Positions 52,783 through 61,160 of a stretch of 64,000 nucleotides of DNA are shown here, piece after piece. The notes under the pieces are model-generated. The model had not been told where the DNA came from, ran no database searches, and saw only the letters and a list, made by a program, of their open reading frames with translations. This DNA comes from Limnohabitans sp. MMS-10A-178 (GTDB lineage Bacteria > Pseudomonadota > Gammaproteobacteria > Burkholderiales > Burkholderiaceae_C). The stretch spans positions 930,001-994,000 of the forward strand of contig NZ_NERY01000001.1 of the NCBI RefSeq assembly GCF_003063375.1, written 5' to 3'. Both the position numbers and the translations under genes were made by a program. Position 1 is the first letter of the stretch. Every line of letters starts with the position of its first letter.

Positions 52783-53856
52783 CTAGGCTCGCCGCGGCAT
52801 ACGCCAAGGTAACATGAATTGCACAGGCAGTGACACCAAGCGCGGTATGTCCAAAGACTCGTGCACTGCCGTGACGTTTTCACCCAGCAGTTGGGTGCGC
52901 AGCAAAGAGCGAACATAAAACGGCGTGTCCTCTAAAGTACTGATCACTTCTGGCGCCTGATTCAATTCACTGCACATGCCCCGCGCCAACAACCATCCCG
53001 AAGAAGGCAAGCGGTATCGTGCGGGTGCATCAAATGGTGTGTAACTGCCATCTGGTGAAAAGCGTTGGGCCACAACGCGGCCTGGCCCTTGCTTGGGACG
53101 CACGTCATACACCACGCTGGTATCGCCATTGGCCATTTCTGCCCGTGCCCAATCCCAATCTTGAAAGCCATTCTCAACGGGCTCGTCCCCTTCATTCGAG
53201 TCCATATAAGCATGGCCCCGCCAGCTGAAATGAGGATTTTCCATGTCAACTTCGACTCTCGAGCAGGGCGCAATAGGCCCCCAGCGATGCAAGCCAGCAT
53301 GGTCTAGATGTGTGACAAAGTTGCAAAGTCCTTCGGGCCTTACCGTCACTCGGCCTCGAACTCGCATGGGAATAGGAACATTGATTTCATCAATGTCAAT
53401 GGTGAGGGCCTGACCATCCCAGCGCAAACTGCTGGGGCCAATTTGGTAATGATGAGCGCTGCGTGAAACATGCGATCGGCCGCGCTCTGTCATGGTCCAA
53501 CGCTTACCACCCTTGCCATACAAAGCCATATTCAAAGCGCAATGGTTTTCTGGATCGGCAGTACCCCCTTGGCGATTTCGAGCCCAAGCGTAATAAGGTG
53601 AAAACACACTGCCTACAAAGGCAATGATGGAGAGTCCGTATTGGCCGTCGTCGCTCAGCGCATCGACATACCACCAGAGATAACCACCCGGCGGGACAAC
53701 TTGGTCAAACCGAGGTCCGCCATGAGGGTCGCGGCCGCCAAACGTCCCGACATGGCGGCCATCGGCACGCCCGGCCCCGGGTGCACGCTGCCCCCCGCTG
53801 TGTAAAGGCCCGGCACTTTGCTGCGCGATGAGGGGCGAGCGAAGGCCGACATCCAT
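52783..53856 (-). CDS. crtC: Carotenoid 1,2-hydratase (hydroxyneurosporene synthase)
   Basis: Adds water to the 1,2 double bond of neurosporene or lycopene. The recognisable domain starts at FDQVVPPGGYLWWYVDALSD (about 53720) and runs through ISIIAFVGSVFSPYYAWARN-like and ALYGKGGKRWTMTERGRSH, to a C-terminus ending LPWRMPRRA. No ATG, GTG, TTG or CTG occurs in frame between the ATG at 53856 and this domain, so the first usable start is 53856, giving about 357 residues, with the first ~45 translated from inside crtD. This 202-bp overlap with crtD is unusual. The frame stays open even further (to 54003). It is the last gene of the puf-crt operon. Confidence 0.88.
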   Translation of the reverse strand: MDVGLRSPLIAQQSAGPLHSGGQRAPGAGRADGRHVGTFGGRDPHGGPRFDQVVPPGGYLWWYVDALSDDGQYGLSIIAFVGSVFSPYYAWARNRQGGTADPENHCALNMALYGKGGKRWTMTERGRSHVSRSAHHYQIGPSSLRWDGQALTIDIDEINVPIPMRVRGRVTVRPEGLCNFVTHLDHAGLHRWGPIAPCSRVEVDMENPHFSWRGHAYMDSNEGDEPVENGFQDWDWARAEMANGDTSVVYDVRPKQGPGRVVAQRFSPDGSYTPFDAPARYRLPSSGWLLARGMCSELNQAPEVISTLEDTPFYVRSLLRTQLLGENVTAVHESLDIPRLVSLPVQFMLPWRMPRRA

Positions 53857-55208
53857 CCGTGTGTTGCTTGGCCATACAGAGCGCCCCCACTGCCCGGAAA
53901 CAGACGGGCAAAGTCCTGCGGTAGCGTGCGCACCACTTGCTGTGGCGAGGCCTTGATCTCTAGGCCACAGCGACGCATCAGCGCCAAACTGCTCGATTCG
54001 CATGCTTTTATCTCCGATGAATTGAAGGAATAGGTGTCACCGTCAGCAGGCGCATTGACAAGGCACAACAGTCTTTCCAGACCAGCGTGAGCCAATCCGT
54101 CGTCGCTTCGATCTTGGGCGCAAACATAAACAGTGCCTTGCTCAGGGAGCCTTCGTTTTTGGAAGATATCATCAAACTCACGCTTGTAATTTTGATTGAA
54201 AAATACGTTGTGTCGCACCAATGGAAAACCACTCGATTGTGCGTGCATTGACATCGTGAATGCAGACAAAGACCGCTGGTGTGCGGAAACTTCTTGAAAG
54301 CTTGGGCGCACTGCTGGGCCAAGAAGGCCTTGCGACAAAGCTGCCACATCACCATTGAAAATCACATGATCGGCTTCGATGGTTTCGCCAGATTGAAGTT
54401 GCACGCCACTTACTCGGCCAGTCTGTGTCAGTATGCGCTCACACGCATTTCCATAGCGCGGTTTCACGCCCCATTTTTCACCCAACTGTGCTAAGGCTTT
54501 GGCCACTTCAAACATGCCGCCCGAGACAGACCACACGCCATCCAATTCCACTTGGGCCACCAGCATCAAGGTGGCAGGTGCCGACCAAGGTGAAGCGCCG
54601 CAGTAAGTGGCATAGCGGCCAAACAATTGTTGCAAGCGGGCATCGTGAAAGTGTCTGCCCAAGCTGCGCCACAAACTGGCAAAAGGACCCAAGCCAGTGA
54701 GAGTGGCCATGCCTTGAAATCCGAGGTCGCCCACCATGCTCAAAAGATCGGGTCGTTCGCTTCTGATGTAGGGCTTCTCAAGCGTGTCGTAAAGACTGCG
54801 CGCTTCCTTGCAGAAACCCAAAAACCGTTTGGCTTCTTGCGGACTGCTGAACGCCGCAATGGCATCTGCAGTGCGTGCGGTGTCTGACAACAAATCGAGT
54901 GTCTGCGGGCTGCCATCCCATGCATGCCGCGCCAGTACCCCGATATTTTCAAGTTTCAAAATATCGGACAGAGAAGTGCCCATCTCTTGCAACATTTGAT
55001 CCAACACCCAGCGCATGGTGAAAACGGTAGGGCCCGAGTCAACGCCCACACCATCTACTTGAACTTGGCGAATTTTTCCGCCAGGTGTGGCTGCGCTTTC
55101 TACCAGCGTGACATCCAAACCGCGATGCGCTAAAACCAGAGCACTTACCAAACCGCCAATGCCCGCACCAACCACCACCACACGAGGCGTGCTCGTAGCA
55201 CTATGCAT
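53655..55208 (-). CDS. crtD: 1-hydroxycarotenoid 3,4-desaturase (methoxyneurosporene dehydrogenase)
   Basis: FAD-dependent CrtI-family desaturase, about 517 residues from the ATG at 55208, 8 bp inside the crtA end. Motifs: RVVVVGAGIGGLVSALVLAH (~9-28), GGKIRQVQVDGVGVDSGPTV, and the C-terminal GLYTAGGSVHPGPGVPMAAM. After the normal family end GRLAAATLMADLGL there is an extra tail LTKLSRRVVISGGMSMR, translated in a different frame from the crtC coding sequence. This explains part of the crtD-crtC overlap. Confidence 0.94.
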   Translation of the reverse strand: MHSATSTPRVVVVGAGIGGLVSALVLAHRGLDVTLVESAATPGGKIRQVQVDGVGVDSGPTVFTMRWVLDQMLQEMGTSLSDILKLENIGVLARHAWDGSPQTLDLLSDTARTADAIAAFSSPQEAKRFLGFCKEARSLYDTLEKPYIRSERPDLLSMVGDLGFQGMATLTGLGPFASLWRSLGRHFHDARLQQLFGRYATYCGASPWSAPATLMLVAQVELDGVWSVSGGMFEVAKALAQLGEKWGVKPRYGNACERILTQTGRVSGVQLQSGETIEADHVIFNGDVAALSQGLLGPAVRPSFQEVSAHQRSLSAFTMSMHAQSSGFPLVRHNVFFNQNYKREFDDIFQKRRLPEQGTVYVCAQDRSDDGLAHAGLERLLCLVNAPADGDTYSFNSSEIKACESSSLALMRRCGLEIKASPQQVVRTLPQDFARLFPGSGGALYGQATHGWMSAFARPSSRSKVPGLYTAGGSVHPGPGVPMAAMSGRLAAATLMADLGLTKLSRRVVISGGMSMR

Positions 55209-55911
55209 AGACCTTGCCTTGCCACTGCCCCTGAACTTGCAAAGGTACAAATCGAGCAAACATGGATTCTGAGAAGTAGTCGTTTTCTGCAGCTGCCTGA
55301 ATGGCTTCTAAGTGTGCGCCAGAACGCGCATAGGCGTTCATGTCTGACACACTGTCCCAAATGCTGAAAGTAGCTTGCCTTACAAAAGGTGCTTCACCCA
55401 AGCCAACGGCCAATTGGCACCCTTTGGCATCGGCCAATGCGTTTTGAGAGGGCGGTGCATGCTTCCAAAATGCAGGCGCTTTGGCCAGCTTGATGGAGGC
55501 ACGGGTAAGTGCCGCCACAGGGCCTCTGATGGGCTGTGCTGCACAAACGTTCAATGATTGGCCATCCCAGCTGCCGCGACATGACCAAGTTTTGAGGAGC
55601 GCACAACAAAACTCATCGGAGCGTTCTTGGTAAGTTTGGATCACACTGGAGCTTGCGATAAACGCTTGTGCTGATGCCAAAGAATCAAACAATCCAAACA
55701 AGCCTTGGCGCGAGGGGCTGGGACGAAGACCAAAACCGCCTTCATAACCACTGCCCAAGACTTTTGAAAATAGCAGTCCGGGGATGTCTTGCAAAGCTTG
55801 AGGCCCTTTGACAATGCGAGTCCAACCCCACAAGCGCGAGCTTGGCGCAATATCCGCCAACAACAGCACGACCACTTGGTCGTTTTCAACTGTTGTAGGC
55901 TGCGTAGACAT
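55201..55911 (-). CDS. crtA: Spheroidene monooxygenase
   Basis: Oxygen-dependent 2-ketolation of spheroidene to spheroidenone, about 236 residues from the ATG at 55911 (the longer frame would overlap a terminator and pufC). Family blocks: VVLLLADIAPSSRLWGWTRI (~14-33), GSGYEGGFGLRPSPSRQGLF and the C-terminal ATFSIWDSVSDMNAYARSGA and ENDYFSESMFARFVPL. It follows a terminator-like hairpin after pufC, so its expression is likely lower than that of puf genes. Its presence predicts a pink-red colour under air. Confidence 0.94.
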   Translation of the reverse strand: MSTQPTTVENDQVVVLLLADIAPSSRLWGWTRIVKGPQALQDIPGLLFSKVLGSGYEGGFGLRPSPSRQGLFGLFDSLASAQAFIASSSVIQTYQERSDEFCCALLKTWSCRGSWDGQSLNVCAAQPIRGPVAALTRASIKLAKAPAFWKHAPPSQNALADAKGCQLAVGLGEAPFVRQATFSIWDSVSDMNAYARSGAHLEAIQAAAENDYFSESMFARFVPLQVQGQWQGKVYA

Positions 55912-55924
55912 CACTGAATCTCCA

Positions 55925-55962
55925 AATAAAAAAAGGCCTGAACCGCATCGGGTGCAGGCCTT
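55925..55962 (-). terminator. Terminator/attenuator between pufC and crtA
   Basis: Read on the minus strand: AAGGCCTG (55962-55955), loop, CAGGCCTT (55940-55933), then TTTTTATTT. An 8-bp perfect GC-rich stem with a T-run, located directly after pufC and about 14 bp before the crtA start codon at 55911. It would end most puf transcripts while letting some read into crtADC. Confidence 0.8.
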
Positions 55963-55976
55963 GTGAGTCTCAGGGT

Positions 55977-56996
55977 TTATGGTTTTGCGATGGCTTGAAG
56001 TTCTGGGAAATCTTTGGCCATTTTGGCGCCATAAAGTGGCTTGTAAGCACCTTGGTGGCAAGTGCTGCAATTGACCTTGGCCACATCACCTTTGGGTCCC
56101 AAGCGATTGGCCGGGAACTTGTCGGTGAGCGGTGTCATGTACTCGTTGTTCAAGTCACGAGCCATCCGAATGCCGTGCCAAGCAGTCACACGTTGCGGCC
56201 TTGACTCTTCCCAAGATGCAAAGTTGCGCGTGTTGTGGCAATACGTGCAGTTAACACCCAAAGACTCAGACATGTGCACCATGAGCGAATAAGTGAATTC
56301 AGTTTGCTTGGTCGATGCGCGGTTGGCATGAGCGCCGGCACCGGTCATGGCTGTATCGCTGTTCACACGAATTGGCAGTGCATTCATGAGGTAAGGCGAG
56401 AACGGATCAGAGGGCAAAGACGATAAACCGGCTGCTTTGGTCGCCATGTTTTGTCCCGCCAAATCGCCTAACAAGCTGTTTGCATATTTGCGATCTTTGG
56501 GCGCTGTCCAAACTTCTGTTGGGATGTTGTTGCCACGGTGGCAGGTGTAGCAGGTCACGCCTGTATCGGCCACGTGCGCCTTGTAGTCTTGATTGACTTT
56601 TTGTGTCATCTCAATCATGCGACGCGCAACCACCTTGGTGTACTTCTCGTCATCGGCAAAATTTTGAACATTGTGGCAATAAGCGCAACCTGCTTCAGGC
56701 GCAACCCATTGGGTAATGGCGGCCATGTGGCGGTTGAACTGACCTACGCTCAAATCGCCCAAAACTTGAACGTTTTTGTAGATGTCCTTGGCCTTGGGGC
56801 CCTCTGCGTCAGCCGGATCTGCTGCTGCAGGTGCAACGTTCAATGAAGCCTCCTTGGCAAGTGTCCGAGGATTGTAGATTTGCTCCATGCCGGTACCACG
56901 GTAACCCGTTTGAACCGTTTCAATGGGAGGCCGTTCACAACCCGCCAGCATCACAGCTGCCATCAGGCAAAGTGCAGTTTTTAAAATAATTTTCAT
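55977..56996 (-). CDS. pufC: Tetrahaem reaction-centre cytochrome c subunit
   Basis: Periplasmic electron donor to the special pair, 339 residues. Lipoprotein signal with lipobox VMLAGC (~18-23). Four haem motifs: CAYCH, CYTCH, CTYCH and CSTCH, in the family order. C-terminal [20 protein letters not shown] matches PufC. The start overlaps the pufM stop (ATGA, 56993-56996). Confidence 0.98.
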   Translation of the reverse strand: MKIILKTALCLMAAVMLAGCERPPIETVQTGYRGTGMEQIYNPRTLAKEASLNVAPAAADPADAEGPKAKDIYKNVQVLGDLSVGQFNRHMAAITQWVAPEAGCAYCHNVQNFADDEKYTKVVARRMIEMTQKVNQDYKAHVADTGVTCYTCHRGNNIPTEVWTAPKDRKYANSLLGDLAGQNMATKAAGLSSLPSDPFSPYLMNALPIRVNSDTAMTGAGAHANRASTKQTEFTYSLMVHMSESLGVNCTYCHNTRNFASWEESRPQRVTAWHGIRMARDLNNEYMTPLTDKFPANRLGPKGDVAKVNCSTCHQGAYKPLYGAKMAKDFPELQAIAKP

Positions 56997-57967
56997 GGTT
57001 TCACTCCCAGAATAGCTGGATCGACCACAACGGGACTGCCCAAAGGATAAGCAGGCACAACATGGTGTTTGACAGACCAGAGGTACCAGTTGTCAACGAC
57101 GGTTCCTGTGAGCAAGATACCGATACCGCCAACCAAGGGGCACAACACTGCGAACCACCAGGCCCAGCGGTGAATGGATTCCATCGTGGCATTGAAGCCC
57201 ATGGTCCAGCGCCAGAACAAGGCAGCACGTTCAGACGCTGTACCGCGATCTACAATTTGTTCAATCTCACGCTCGCCGCCATAACGTCCAACGGCCAAGA
57301 TGGTGGCGCCGTGCATTGCAAACAACAGCGCAGAGCCATACAAGAACACAATGGACAGTGCATGGAACGGGTTGTAGAACAAGTTGCCATAGCGCAGCGA
57401 GAGTGCTGACACCCAATCCAAGTGCGGGAAGATTCCAAACGGAACCGCCTCAGACCAGCTACCCATCATGATGGGGCGGAAGAAGCCGCAAACCAAGTAA
57501 AGCCAAATGGCTGCTGCAAAGGCCCAAGCCACATGCGTGCCCAAGCCGAGTTGTCTGGCTCGTCTGTAGGTGCGAGCCCACCACAACATGATTGAGATTG
57601 TTAGCAAGAAGCCCACAATGAGCCACCAACCGCCTTCAGCCAGCGGTGGAATGCCAAGGCCATATGCAGGCGGTGGCGGCTCCAGTGCCAGCCAGAACAA
57701 TTGACGAATCAGTTGAATGGGATTCCAGTCAACCGAGGCCAACATGTTGAAGCCAATGATGTTGAACGCCGCGATGCCGAAAATCAAGGACGCTACACCG
57801 AGCGAGCCAAGATAGACGGGACCGATTTGGGCGTTGCCAATGCGACCAAAGAGGTGCACCAGGAAGGGTTCTCCCGTGCGCTTGTCGTCGCCGCGAGGTA
57901 AGTCAACGCCATGGTGCACAGGCCCCACGGGCTGCACCGAGGTGAAAAGATTTTGGTATTCGGCCAT
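56993..57967 (-). CDS. pufM: Photosynthetic reaction centre M subunit
   Basis: Integral RC subunit with five spans, 324 residues. Pigment and quinone residues visible: the His of [19 protein letters not shown] (special pair region), [13 protein letters not shown], and iron ligands in [20 protein letters not shown] (Glu and His). The start [20 protein letters not shown] is characteristic. 19 bp downstream of pufL. Confidence 0.99.
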   Translation of the reverse strand: MAEYQNLFTSVQPVGPVHHGVDLPRGDDKRTGEPFLVHLFGRIGNAQIGPVYLGSLGVASLIFGIAAFNIIGFNMLASVDWNPIQLIRQLFWLALEPPPPAYGLGIPPLAEGGWWLIVGFLLTISIMLWWARTYRRARQLGLGTHVAWAFAAAIWLYLVCGFFRPIMMGSWSEAVPFGIFPHLDWVSALSLRYGNLFYNPFHALSIVFLYGSALLFAMHGATILAVGRYGGEREIEQIVDRGTASERAALFWRWTMGFNATMESIHRWAWWFAVLCPLVGGIGILLTGTVVDNWYLWSVKHHVVPAYPLGSPVVVDPAILGVKP

Positions 57968-57986
57968 TTCGATTTCCTCTCTTTAA

Positions 57987-58814
57987 TTAGGTGCGCCAGA
58001 TGGGCATGTTGAGCCACCAGCTCCACCATTCAGGCCAAGCGCCAGTCCAGAACGGGCCGCTCACCACAATACAAACAATACCGAACCAAACACCGGCCAG
58101 TGCCAAGAACAGGCCTAAACGGTGAATGCCTAAAGTGCCGACGGAGTAACCAATGAGGTCACGGAAGAAGGTGTCTTCATGTTCTGGTGACTTCACGACT
58201 TCTCCCTTACCAGGGTTGGTGGCTGACAACACCAATCCGCCGTGCATAGACAGTGCGAGCGTGGCCGCAAAGAACAAGCTGGCGGCAATCATGTGCCAAG
58301 GGTTGTAGTGAAAGTGCAAGTACTGATAAGCCGTGTTGCTCACCCAGTCAAGGTGGCTGTAGATGCCATAGGGGAACGCGTGACCCCAAGCACCCATGAG
58401 CACGGGGCGAACCACTTGCAAACTGACATAAGCAAGAATCGCCATACCGAATGCCACAGGCACATGCAAGCCCATGCCTAGCTTGCGAGCAATTTCAACT
58501 TCACGCAGGGCCCAAGATACAAACGCGCCAATGGCACAGACTGTGATCAGTTGCCAAAGGCCGCCTTCCATCATGGGTGCCAAGCGCAAACCATAAGAGA
58601 GGTCAGGGGGTGCAATGTTAATTTGCCAAATATTCCATGTAGGGCCCATTGCTGCGCCCCACAAAATCAAGGTTGTACCCGTGAGGACAAAAAACATCGT
58701 CGTGATTCCAAAGAATCCGACATAAAAAGGACCGACCCAAAAATCAAACAGGTCGCCCCCAAAAAGTGTGCCGCCGCGTACGCGGTATTGGCGTTCAAAA
58801 CTCAGCATGGACAT
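57987..58814 (-). CDS. pufL: Photosynthetic reaction centre L subunit
   Basis: Five-span RC subunit, 275 residues. N-terminus [23 protein letters not shown] is canonical. Key residues: [19 protein letters not shown] (accessory and special-pair His), [14 protein letters not shown] (iron ligand) and [20 protein letters not shown] (QB-site Glu/Asp/Ser and second iron His). Preceded by a strong hairpin separating it from pufA. Confidence 0.99.
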   Translation of the reverse strand: MSMLSFERQYRVRGGTLFGGDLFDFWVGPFYVGFFGITTMFFVLTGTTLILWGAAMGPTWNIWQINIAPPDLSYGLRLAPMMEGGLWQLITVCAIGAFVSWALREVEIARKLGMGLHVPVAFGMAILAYVSLQVVRPVLMGAWGHAFPYGIYSHLDWVSNTAYQYLHFHYNPWHMIAASLFFAATLALSMHGGLVLSATNPGKGEVVKSPEHEDTFFRDLIGYSVGTLGIHRLGLFLALAGVWFGIVCIVVSGPFWTGAWPEWWSWWLNMPIWRT

Positions 58815-58878
58815 AGTTGCATCCTCCGACCGATTGACTGTTTGTGAGGTCTTGTAGGCTTGAAATTAAAAACAAAAG

Positions 58879-58921
58879 GACAGACGCATCGTTCAAATGA
58901 ATTGAGCGAGGTGCGTCTGTC
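58879..58921 (-). other. pufA-pufL intercistronic hairpin
   Basis: GACAGACGCA (58879-58888) pairs with TGCGTCTGTC (58912-58921), a perfect 10-bp stem, with a second inner stem TCGTTCAA/TTGAGCGA around a 5-nt loop. On the transcribed (minus) strand it is followed by CCTTTTGTTTTTAATTT. In Rhodobacter, hairpins at this place stabilise pufBA mRNA and attenuate pufLM, giving the high LH1:RC ratio; the same role is inferred. Confidence 0.82.
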
Positions 58922-58941
58922 GACATAAAGACCAGTGGTCC

Positions 58942-59139
58942 TTATTTTTGCGGCAAAGCCGCATTTTGTGGCTGTGCTTTCGCCGCTGCGGCCTTGGCCG
59001 TATCGGGATGCCAGCTGTTGATGTTGTATCGATCGCCGCTGATTTGAATCAGGTGAATCGATGTTGAAATAAAGGCAATCAACAGTCCAGTGAGAACAAT
59101 TGCCTTGCGGGGGTCTATTACACGCCACATGCGCCACAT
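58942..59139 (-). CDS. pufA: Light-harvesting 1 alpha subunit
   Basis: LH1 alpha polypeptide, 65 residues. MWRMWRVIDPRKAIVLTGLL is the canonical N-terminus, and the span contains IAFISTSIHLIQIS with the bacteriochlorophyll-binding His. The C-terminal tail is unusually Ala/Lys/Gln-rich (AKAAAAKAQPQNAALPQK). The first ATG (59139) has a Shine-Dalgarno GGAAA about 5 bases upstream. It lies 14 bp after the unidentified gene at 59154-59378, not directly after pufB. Confidence 0.96.
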   Translation of the reverse strand: MWRMWRVIDPRKAIVLTGLLIAFISTSIHLIQISGDRYNINSWHPDTAKAAAAKAQPQNAALPQK

Positions 59140-59153
59140 AGTAATTTCCTTTC

Positions 59154-59378
59154 TTAACTCAATTGAGAAATAACGGTATAGACAGAAGACTTCACGCCGT
59201 CCAAAGTGCTCGTTGAACCCTCTGCACCAGGAAGCCAGCTACGCCAGTCGAGGACCAGCAACTGTCCCGCCACAGCGAGAACCATAAACACTAGAAATAA
59301 CAAAACAAAAGTAATTCCATAACCATCGAAATGGTCATGAGCTTGAACCGTTGTCATGCGATCGTTCGGGTGGGTCAT
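59154..59378 (-). CDS. Single-span membrane protein between pufB and pufA, unidentified
   Basis: 74 residues, preceded by a strong Shine-Dalgarno (GGAGATAAAT before the ATG at 59378), so it is very probably translated. Layout: polar N-terminus with His (VQAHDHFDGYG, ~11-21), one span (ITFVLLFLVFMVLAVAGQLL, ~22-41), then VLDWRSWLPGAEGSTSTLDG and an amphipathic end VKSSVYTVISQLS. It has no His inside the span, so it cannot bind bacteriochlorophyll as LH1 alpha and beta do, and it lacks the MWR...DPR motif. pufB-pufA are normally adjacent; this extra gene lies between them (24- and 14-bp gaps). Size and layout recall accessory RC-LH1 proteins such as PufX or protein-W, but no sequence identity is claimed. 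Confidence 0.75.
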   Translation of the reverse strand: MTHPNDRMTTVQAHDHFDGYGITFVLLFLVFMVLAVAGQLLVLDWRSWLPGAEGSTSTLDGVKSSVYTVISQLS

Positions 59379-59402
59379 ATTTATCTCCGTTGAATGGTTT
59401 TT

Positions 59403-59546
59403 TTAGAACCAGGGACGCCAGATCCATACCAAGCTGTGGGCGAAGAAAGCTCCCGCAGCCCACAACAGGTAACCCTGTATGAAGTACTGGTGAAACTCTT
59501 GGGCTTCTTCGTCTGTCAGCCCTGAAGGGTTAGCTGCATCAGTCAT
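59403..59546 (-). CDS. pufB: Light-harvesting 1 beta subunit
   Basis: LH1 beta polypeptide, 47 residues from the ATG at 59546. [20 protein letters not shown] and [18 protein letters not shown] are textbook LH1 beta, with the bacteriochlorophyll-ligating His in FFAHSL and the terminal WRPW(F). The longer upstream frame is rejected. GAGAGGCAC precedes the start. First gene of the puf operon after bchZ. Confidence 0.97.
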   Translation of the reverse strand: MTDAANPSGLTDEEAQEFHQYFIQGYLLWAAGAFFAHSLVWIWRPWF

Positions 59547-59582
59547 AGTTAGTGCCTCTCTCAAAATGCCTTTCGGCGACTC

Positions 59583-59659
59583 CCTGAATCCTTTCGAATT
59601 CAGGATGAACTGTTGTGGCTTTGACACCGCAACAGGTGGACTCTCGGACTAGCCGAGAG
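59583..59659 (-). other. Hairpins in the bchZ-pufB spacer
   Basis: Two perfect 7-bp stems lie in the 147-bp gap: CCTGAAT (59583-59589)/ATTCAGG (59598-59604) and CTCTCGG (59641-59647)/CCGAGAG (59653-59659). A weaker TGTTG...CAACA pair lies between them. They may be processing or stability elements of the bchCXYZ-puf superoperon leader. The spacer probably also carries the puf 5' region; no clear promoter was identified. Confidence 0.55.
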
Positions 59660-59693
59660 ATTGGACGACTCAGCGAAATCAAGTGCACACCTT

Positions 59694-61160
59694 TCATGCA
59701 TGTGCTCCTTCATTCGCTTTACCGAACAATTCTGTGAATCTTTCTGCCTCTACATGAGAGCGGCCAGTTTCTCGTGCATCTCGCTCTGCTTGATCGCGCA
59801 TTCTTTTTGCCGCCGAGATTCGAACCAACACGGGTTGCTGTTCAAGCAAAGCATCCAATCTGTCTTGTGCCTCAGGTTCCCACGGCACGGTGGTATTGGG
59901 TGCCGAGCGACCCAAGGTGCCTTCAATCTTGTCCATCTCGGTACCCAAGGGCAGGATATGGAAGAGGGCATCGAAAAGGCCGTTGCAAAATTCTTGAATG
60001 ATGTAAGTGGCGCCGGCATAACCCATAAAAGGCGTACCGGTATGGCGCCGAATGATGGGCAATGGAAAGCTGGCAGGAATGAAGCTGGTTTTCATCATGC
60101 CGCCGCCACCGCACTCTGCCAAATAGATGCGCTCGTTGTAACTGCCGTACAAAATGAGCGGTGTTTTTTCTGTGACCAGTTTTCGTACTTCTTCATTGTC
60201 TGTTTTAGCACCTGCAATGCGTGAGATGGCAAAGTTGCAGGGCAGGCCCATTTCGTCTTCTAAGAAATGGCGAATACCGCGGGTGTAGGTTTCGTTGGCC
60301 ACCACGCCAAAGTTGGCAGTGCCAAAAAAGTCTTGCGTCACAGAGCGCCACAAGTCCCAAATGGGTTTGATGGTGCTGTGTTTTTCTCTTTCGATGAAGG
60401 GCTCGGGATCGAGGCCGAGCAGTTCGCCCAAAGAGCGCAAAAATTTGGTGGTGCTGTGCAAGCCAATGGGTGCTTGCAAATAGGGGCGCTCTAAGGCTTC
60501 GCAAAGCATGCGGCCAAATTCGCGGTACATGCAAATATTCACATCTGCTTCGACCAAGCGTGACACATCTGCCAAATGGGATCCCAATGGGAAAACCATA
60601 TTGACGTCGGCGCCAATGCCTTGCACCAAGCGGCGAATTTCAGCCAAGTCGCTGGGTGAGTTGAAAGTGCCGTAGCTGGGGCCAATGATATTGACGCGAG
60701 GACGCTCGCCCTCTTTGCGCTCACGCTTGGGCACATGCTTCATGCCGTACTGTTGCCACAGCCAGTACATGGCGCGGTTGGCACATTGCCACTGATCTTC
60801 GTCAATGGTGCGCGGTAAAAAACGCTGCAGGTTGGTGCCCTCGGGCGTGACGCCGCCACCAATCATTTCTGCAATGGAGCCTGTGACCACCACGGAGGGC
60901 AGGTCGGGGTTGAGCATGGCATGCGCACGGCGCATAGCGCCCTCAGTGCCTTCGCGGCCCAATTGTTCTTCTGCCAAACCTGTGACCACAATGGGCAACT
61001 CATGCGGGGGCAGTGCATCGGTGTAATGCAAAACCGAAGTGACAGGCAAGTTTTCGCAGCCCACAGGGCCGTCAATGACAACTTGCAAGCCTTTGATGGC
61101 GGTGAACACATACACCGCTCCCCAATAGCCGCCTGCACGATCGTGGTCAAGAACTAGCAT
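59694..61160 (-). CDS. bchZ: Chlorophyllide a reductase subunit Z
   Basis: NifK-like subunit of chlorophyllide reductase (COR), which reduces ring B (C7-C8), 488 residues. Start [20 protein letters not shown]; cluster Cys in [40 protein letters not shown]; ends with [20 protein letters not shown] and an Arg/Glu-rich tail. The start overlaps the bchY stop (ATGA). Confidence 0.98.
   Translation of the reverse strand: MLVLDHDRAGGYWGAVYVFTAIKGLQVVIDGPVGCENLPVTSVLHYTDALPPHELPIVVTGLAEEQLGREGTEGAMRRAHAMLNPDLPSVVVTGSIAEMIGGGVTPEGTNLQRFLPRTIDEDQWQCANRAMYWLWQQYGMKHVPKRERKEGERPRVNIIGPSYGTFNSPSDLAEIRRLVQGIGADVNMVFPLGSHLADVSRLVEADVNICMYREFGRMLCEALERPYLQAPIGLHSTTKFLRSLGELLGLDPEPFIEREKHSTIKPIWDLWRSVTQDFFGTANFGVVANETYTRGIRHFLEDEMGLPCNFAISRIAGAKTDNEEVRKLVTEKTPLILYGSYNERIYLAECGGGGMMKTSFIPASFPLPIIRRHTGTPFMGYAGATYIIQEFCNGLFDALFHILPLGTEMDKIEGTLGRSAPNTTVPWEPEAQDRLDALLEQQPVLVRISAAKRMRDQAERDARETGRSHVEAERFTELFGKANEGAHA

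Noticed and set aside
59128..59139. Apparent duplication of the pufA start (ATGTGGCGC ATGTGGCGT)
   Set aside because: MWRxWRx is the normal start of LH1 alpha proteins, so the repeat is coincidental with the conserved sequence rather than a recent duplication.
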